Under the pieces are notes generated by a model. The model saw only the letters and a program-made list of their open reading frames with translations, made no database searches and was not told the origin of the DNA. From Pedobacter sp. (GTDB lineage: Bacteria; Bacteroidota; Bacteroidia; Sphingobacteriales; Sphingobacteriaceae): a stretch of DNA of 7,650 nt. Shown here one piece after another: positions 6,285 through 7,650 of this stretch (positions are counted from its first letter, which is position 1; each line of letters begins with the position of its first letter). The stretch is from contig JAQBOT010000044.1 of assembly GCA_028287885.1 (NCBI GenBank), positions 1 through 7,650 of the forward strand. The letters run 5' to 3'. The translations under genes were made by a program, and so were the position numbers.

Positions 6285-6314
6285 CCTTTAAAGAATAAAT
6301 CTCGGAAAGATTGC

Positions 6315-7400
6315 CTATTTTTTCCTTATTCTCTTCATTAAGACGTCATGAGCCGCTTTTGGCTTATAATTTAGATCGAATAGTAAAGGGAAATCATGAT
6401 TTTTGATTTTTGAATTGCGGAAAGAATCCGCATCGGCAACATTCCAGGTGGTAATACCAAATTGTTGCCATTTTGGTATACTTTGATACGCTTGGAAGAT
6501 TGCCCGATATTTTTCAGCTTGTTGTAAAGCAAGGTTACTATCAAGTATGAAGGAGGCGGGCTTTTGATAGCGCACCGAAACTTCCAACTCCGAAATGTGC
6601 ACTTTCAATCCAGCAGCGGCAACAGTCCGGAGGGTCTTTGCGATTTTTGCATCCTCCATTCTTACAACCGTGTGCATTTGAAGTCCCAAACCGGAGATTG
6701 GAACGCCCCTACGTTTAAAATCTTTGGCCATATTCAAAATAGCTTGCAGTTTTCTCCCTCCAAACTCGTGTCCATAATCATTATAGAACAATAATGCATC
6801 TGGATCACACTCGTGTGCATACCGGAATGCCAATTCTATATAGCTTGGCCCGAGCTTTTCAAGCCAAATGCAGGACTTATAATTTCCATTATCTTCAAAA
6901 GCCTCATTAACGACATCCCAAGAAGCTACCTTTCCCTGGAAATGAGAAACAATTGATTGAACGTGTGTTTTTAGTAAATTTTCCCAGTCGGTACGAGAAC
7001 CCTGGAATTCCGTCACCCATTTAGGATTAAACTTCGACCAAATTAATGTATGGCCATGAACCCTGATGTTATTCGCCTTGGCAAAGTCCACGATGTAGTC
7101 GGCATCACTCCAGCGGAAAACAGTCGGTTCCGGATGTAACGAATTAAACTTCATTGCATTTTCTGCAGTGATGCTGTTAAACTGCTGGACTATAAGCTTT
7201 CTGTAGACCGCATTGTTACGAAGCAGCTTGATTTTCACTGCAGCCCCAATTGGAAAACTTAAAACGTCTTTTAACCCGGGCTCTGCAACCGTATCTGAAG
7301 ATTCGCTTTGTGGGTGGTTAATCAAAAGCTGCGTACCGTACGCGCTTGAAAAATATAAAAGGAAAATAATGATTGAAAAATACCTCATGCGAAAACCCAT
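6315..7400 (-). CDS. Secreted GH10 endo-1,4-beta-xylanase-like glycosidase
   Basis: From the ATG at 7398-7400 the product is 361 residues and begins with a signal peptide: basic start M-G-F-R-M-R, a hydrophobic core about residues 8-19, and a likely cut after A-Y-G22. A second ATG at 7386-7388 is an equally good start. The rest is a GH10 TIM barrel: T78-A-E-N, H115-G-H-T-L-I-W, W161-D-V-V-N-E166 with the acid/base Glu, Q241-M-H, H268-I-S-E271 with the nucleophile Glu, and T318-W-N-V-A-D-A-D-S-F. GH10 enzymes cut beta-1,4-xylan and related beta-glycans. No carbohydrate-binding module or lipoprotein Cys is present, so it should be periplasmic or secreted. In this setting it may act on the cell's own exopolysaccharide (inferred). 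The usual S-W after the last barrel strand is S-F here. The frame extends to 7499, but that part overlaps a terminator and is not coding. A GH10 paralogue lies directly upstream. Confidence 0.9.
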   Translation of the reverse strand: MGFRMRYFSIIIFLLYFSSAYGTQLLINHPQSESSDTVAEPGLKDVLSFPIGAAVKIKLLRNNAVYRKLIVQQFNSITAENAMKFNSLHPEPTVFRWSDADYIVDFAKANNIRVHGHTLIWSKFNPKWVTEFQGSRTDWENLLKTHVQSIVSHFQGKVASWDVVNEAFEDNGNYKSCIWLEKLGPSYIELAFRYAHECDPDALLFYNDYGHEFGGRKLQAILNMAKDFKRRGVPISGLGLQMHTVVRMEDAKIAKTLRTVAAAGLKVHISELEVSVRYQKPASFILDSNLALQQAEKYRAIFQAYQSIPKWQQFGITTWNVADADSFRNSKIKNHDFPLLFDLNYKPKAAHDVLMKRIRKK

Positions 7401-7411
7401 AGTTGGTGTAC

Positions 7412-7442
7412 CTAAGATAGCAAACGGAAAGTTCTTGCAAAA
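7412..7442 (-). promoter_or_regulatory. Possible promoter for the first GH10 gene
   Basis: On the minus strand TTTTG (7442-7438), then 18 bases, then TATCTTAG (7419-7412). The -7 box is one base from TAnnTTTG. The position directly after the upstream gene's terminator makes an own promoter here sensible. The transcript would start only a few bases before the ATG at 7400, so the ATG at 7388 may be the one used. Confidence 0.3.
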
Positions 7443-7458
7443 GTTATTAGATGCAAAC

Positions 7459-7494
7459 AAAAAAAGGATGTCAAACCTTACGGCGACACCCTTT
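7459..7494 (-). terminator. Strong intrinsic terminator between the two GH10 genes
   Basis: On the minus strand AAAGGGTGTC (7494-7485) pairs with GACATCCTTT (7472-7463) through ten pairs, one of them G-U. Inside, GCC and GGT can pair around a GTAA (GNRA-type) tetraloop with a two-base bulge. The 3' arm continues into a run of seven T (7465-7459). It starts 20 bases after the stop of the upstream GH10 gene and is the best terminator in the window. Confidence 0.8.
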
Positions 7495-7513
7495 AACATT
7501 AACTTACTATAGA

Positions 7514-7650
7514 TTATTTTCCTAATCCAGCTTCAATCATTCCTTTGTATGCAGGTTTTGGATTGAATTTGCTATCGAATAGCAATGGATAGTCGTGGTC
7601 TTTTTTTGCATAATTCTTGTTGAAGAAGGAATACTTATCGGATAAACCCC
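7514..7650 (-). CDS. C-terminal end of a second GH10 glycosidase (5' end outside window)
   Basis: The minus strand encodes 45 residues ending at TAA (7514-7516). They read G-L-S-D-K-Y-S-F-F-N near the window edge and H-D-Y-P-L-L-F-D-S-K-F-N-P-K-P-A-Y a little later. This is the typical end of a GH10 barrel: last strand, S-F/W, then a P-L-L-F-D loop and a final helix starting at K-P-A-Y. It aligns well with the end of the neighbouring GH10 protein (H-D-F-P-L-L-F-D-L-N-Y-K-P-K-A-A), so the two are tandem paralogues. Only the tail is visible, so catalytic residues and signal peptide cannot be judged. It is followed by the terminator at 7459-7494. Confidence 0.85.
   Translation of the reverse strand, partial: GLSDKYSFFNKNYAKKDHDYPLLFDSKFNPKPAYKGMIEAGLGK

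Noticed and set aside
6564..7512. Plus-strand frames opposite the first GH10 gene
   Set aside because: Shadow frames; the opposite strand carries all GH10 active-site motifs.
1..7650. CRISPR array, insertion sequence, rRNA or tRNA
   Set aside because: No regularly spaced repeats, no transposase-like frame or terminal inverted repeats, and no RNA-gene signatures were seen on reading both strands.

Overview
The window looks like chromosomal DNA of a member of the Bacteroidota (Cytophagia/Sphingobacteriia-like). Three things suggest this: start codons lack Shine-Dalgarno sequences; there is a perfect Bacteroidota -7 promoter box (TAnnTTTG form) upstream of the cpsB-like gene; and the genes belong to families common in that phylum (PHP-type CpsB phosphatase, WcaJ-type sugar phosphotransferase, a short HTH regulator with a coiled-coil tail, GH10 xylanases). 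Species cannot be told from the sequence.

Left part (1-2850). This is a gene-poor, AT-rich stretch. It starts with the 3' end of an unrecognised plus-strand gene (1-165), followed by a likely terminator. It then holds a tiny single-pass membrane protein (349-498, +), an HTH regulator (802-1173, +) preceded by a cluster of GAACA/TGTTC palindromic half-sites, a possible 69-residue protein (1292-1501, -), and a second tiny membrane protein (1957-2058, -). The two tiny proteins align without gaps over 33 residues and share a C-terminal motif, AKE[VI]DxD...F. The rest appears non-coding, with a perfect 10-bp hairpin at 2570-2597.

Right part (2853-7650). This is an exopolysaccharide or capsule neighbourhood: an acyltransferase-3 membrane protein (-), a CpsB/YwqE-like PHP phosphatase (+), a WcaJ-like undecaprenyl-phosphate glucose-1-phosphate transferase (-), and two tandem GH10 glycosidases (-), the second cut by the window edge. 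The WcaJ-like enzyme would load the first sugar onto the lipid carrier. The acyltransferase would decorate repeat units or the polymer. The CpsB-like phosphatase would reset a tyrosine kinase that controls chain export (that kinase is not in the window). The secreted GH10 enzymes could trim or degrade a beta-linked polysaccharide. The acyltransferase and cpsB diverge from a shared 173-bp promoter region. cpsB and wcaJ converge and overlap by 4 bp at their stop codons. Terminators lie after each GH10 gene, so most of these genes look like separate transcription units and not one operon.
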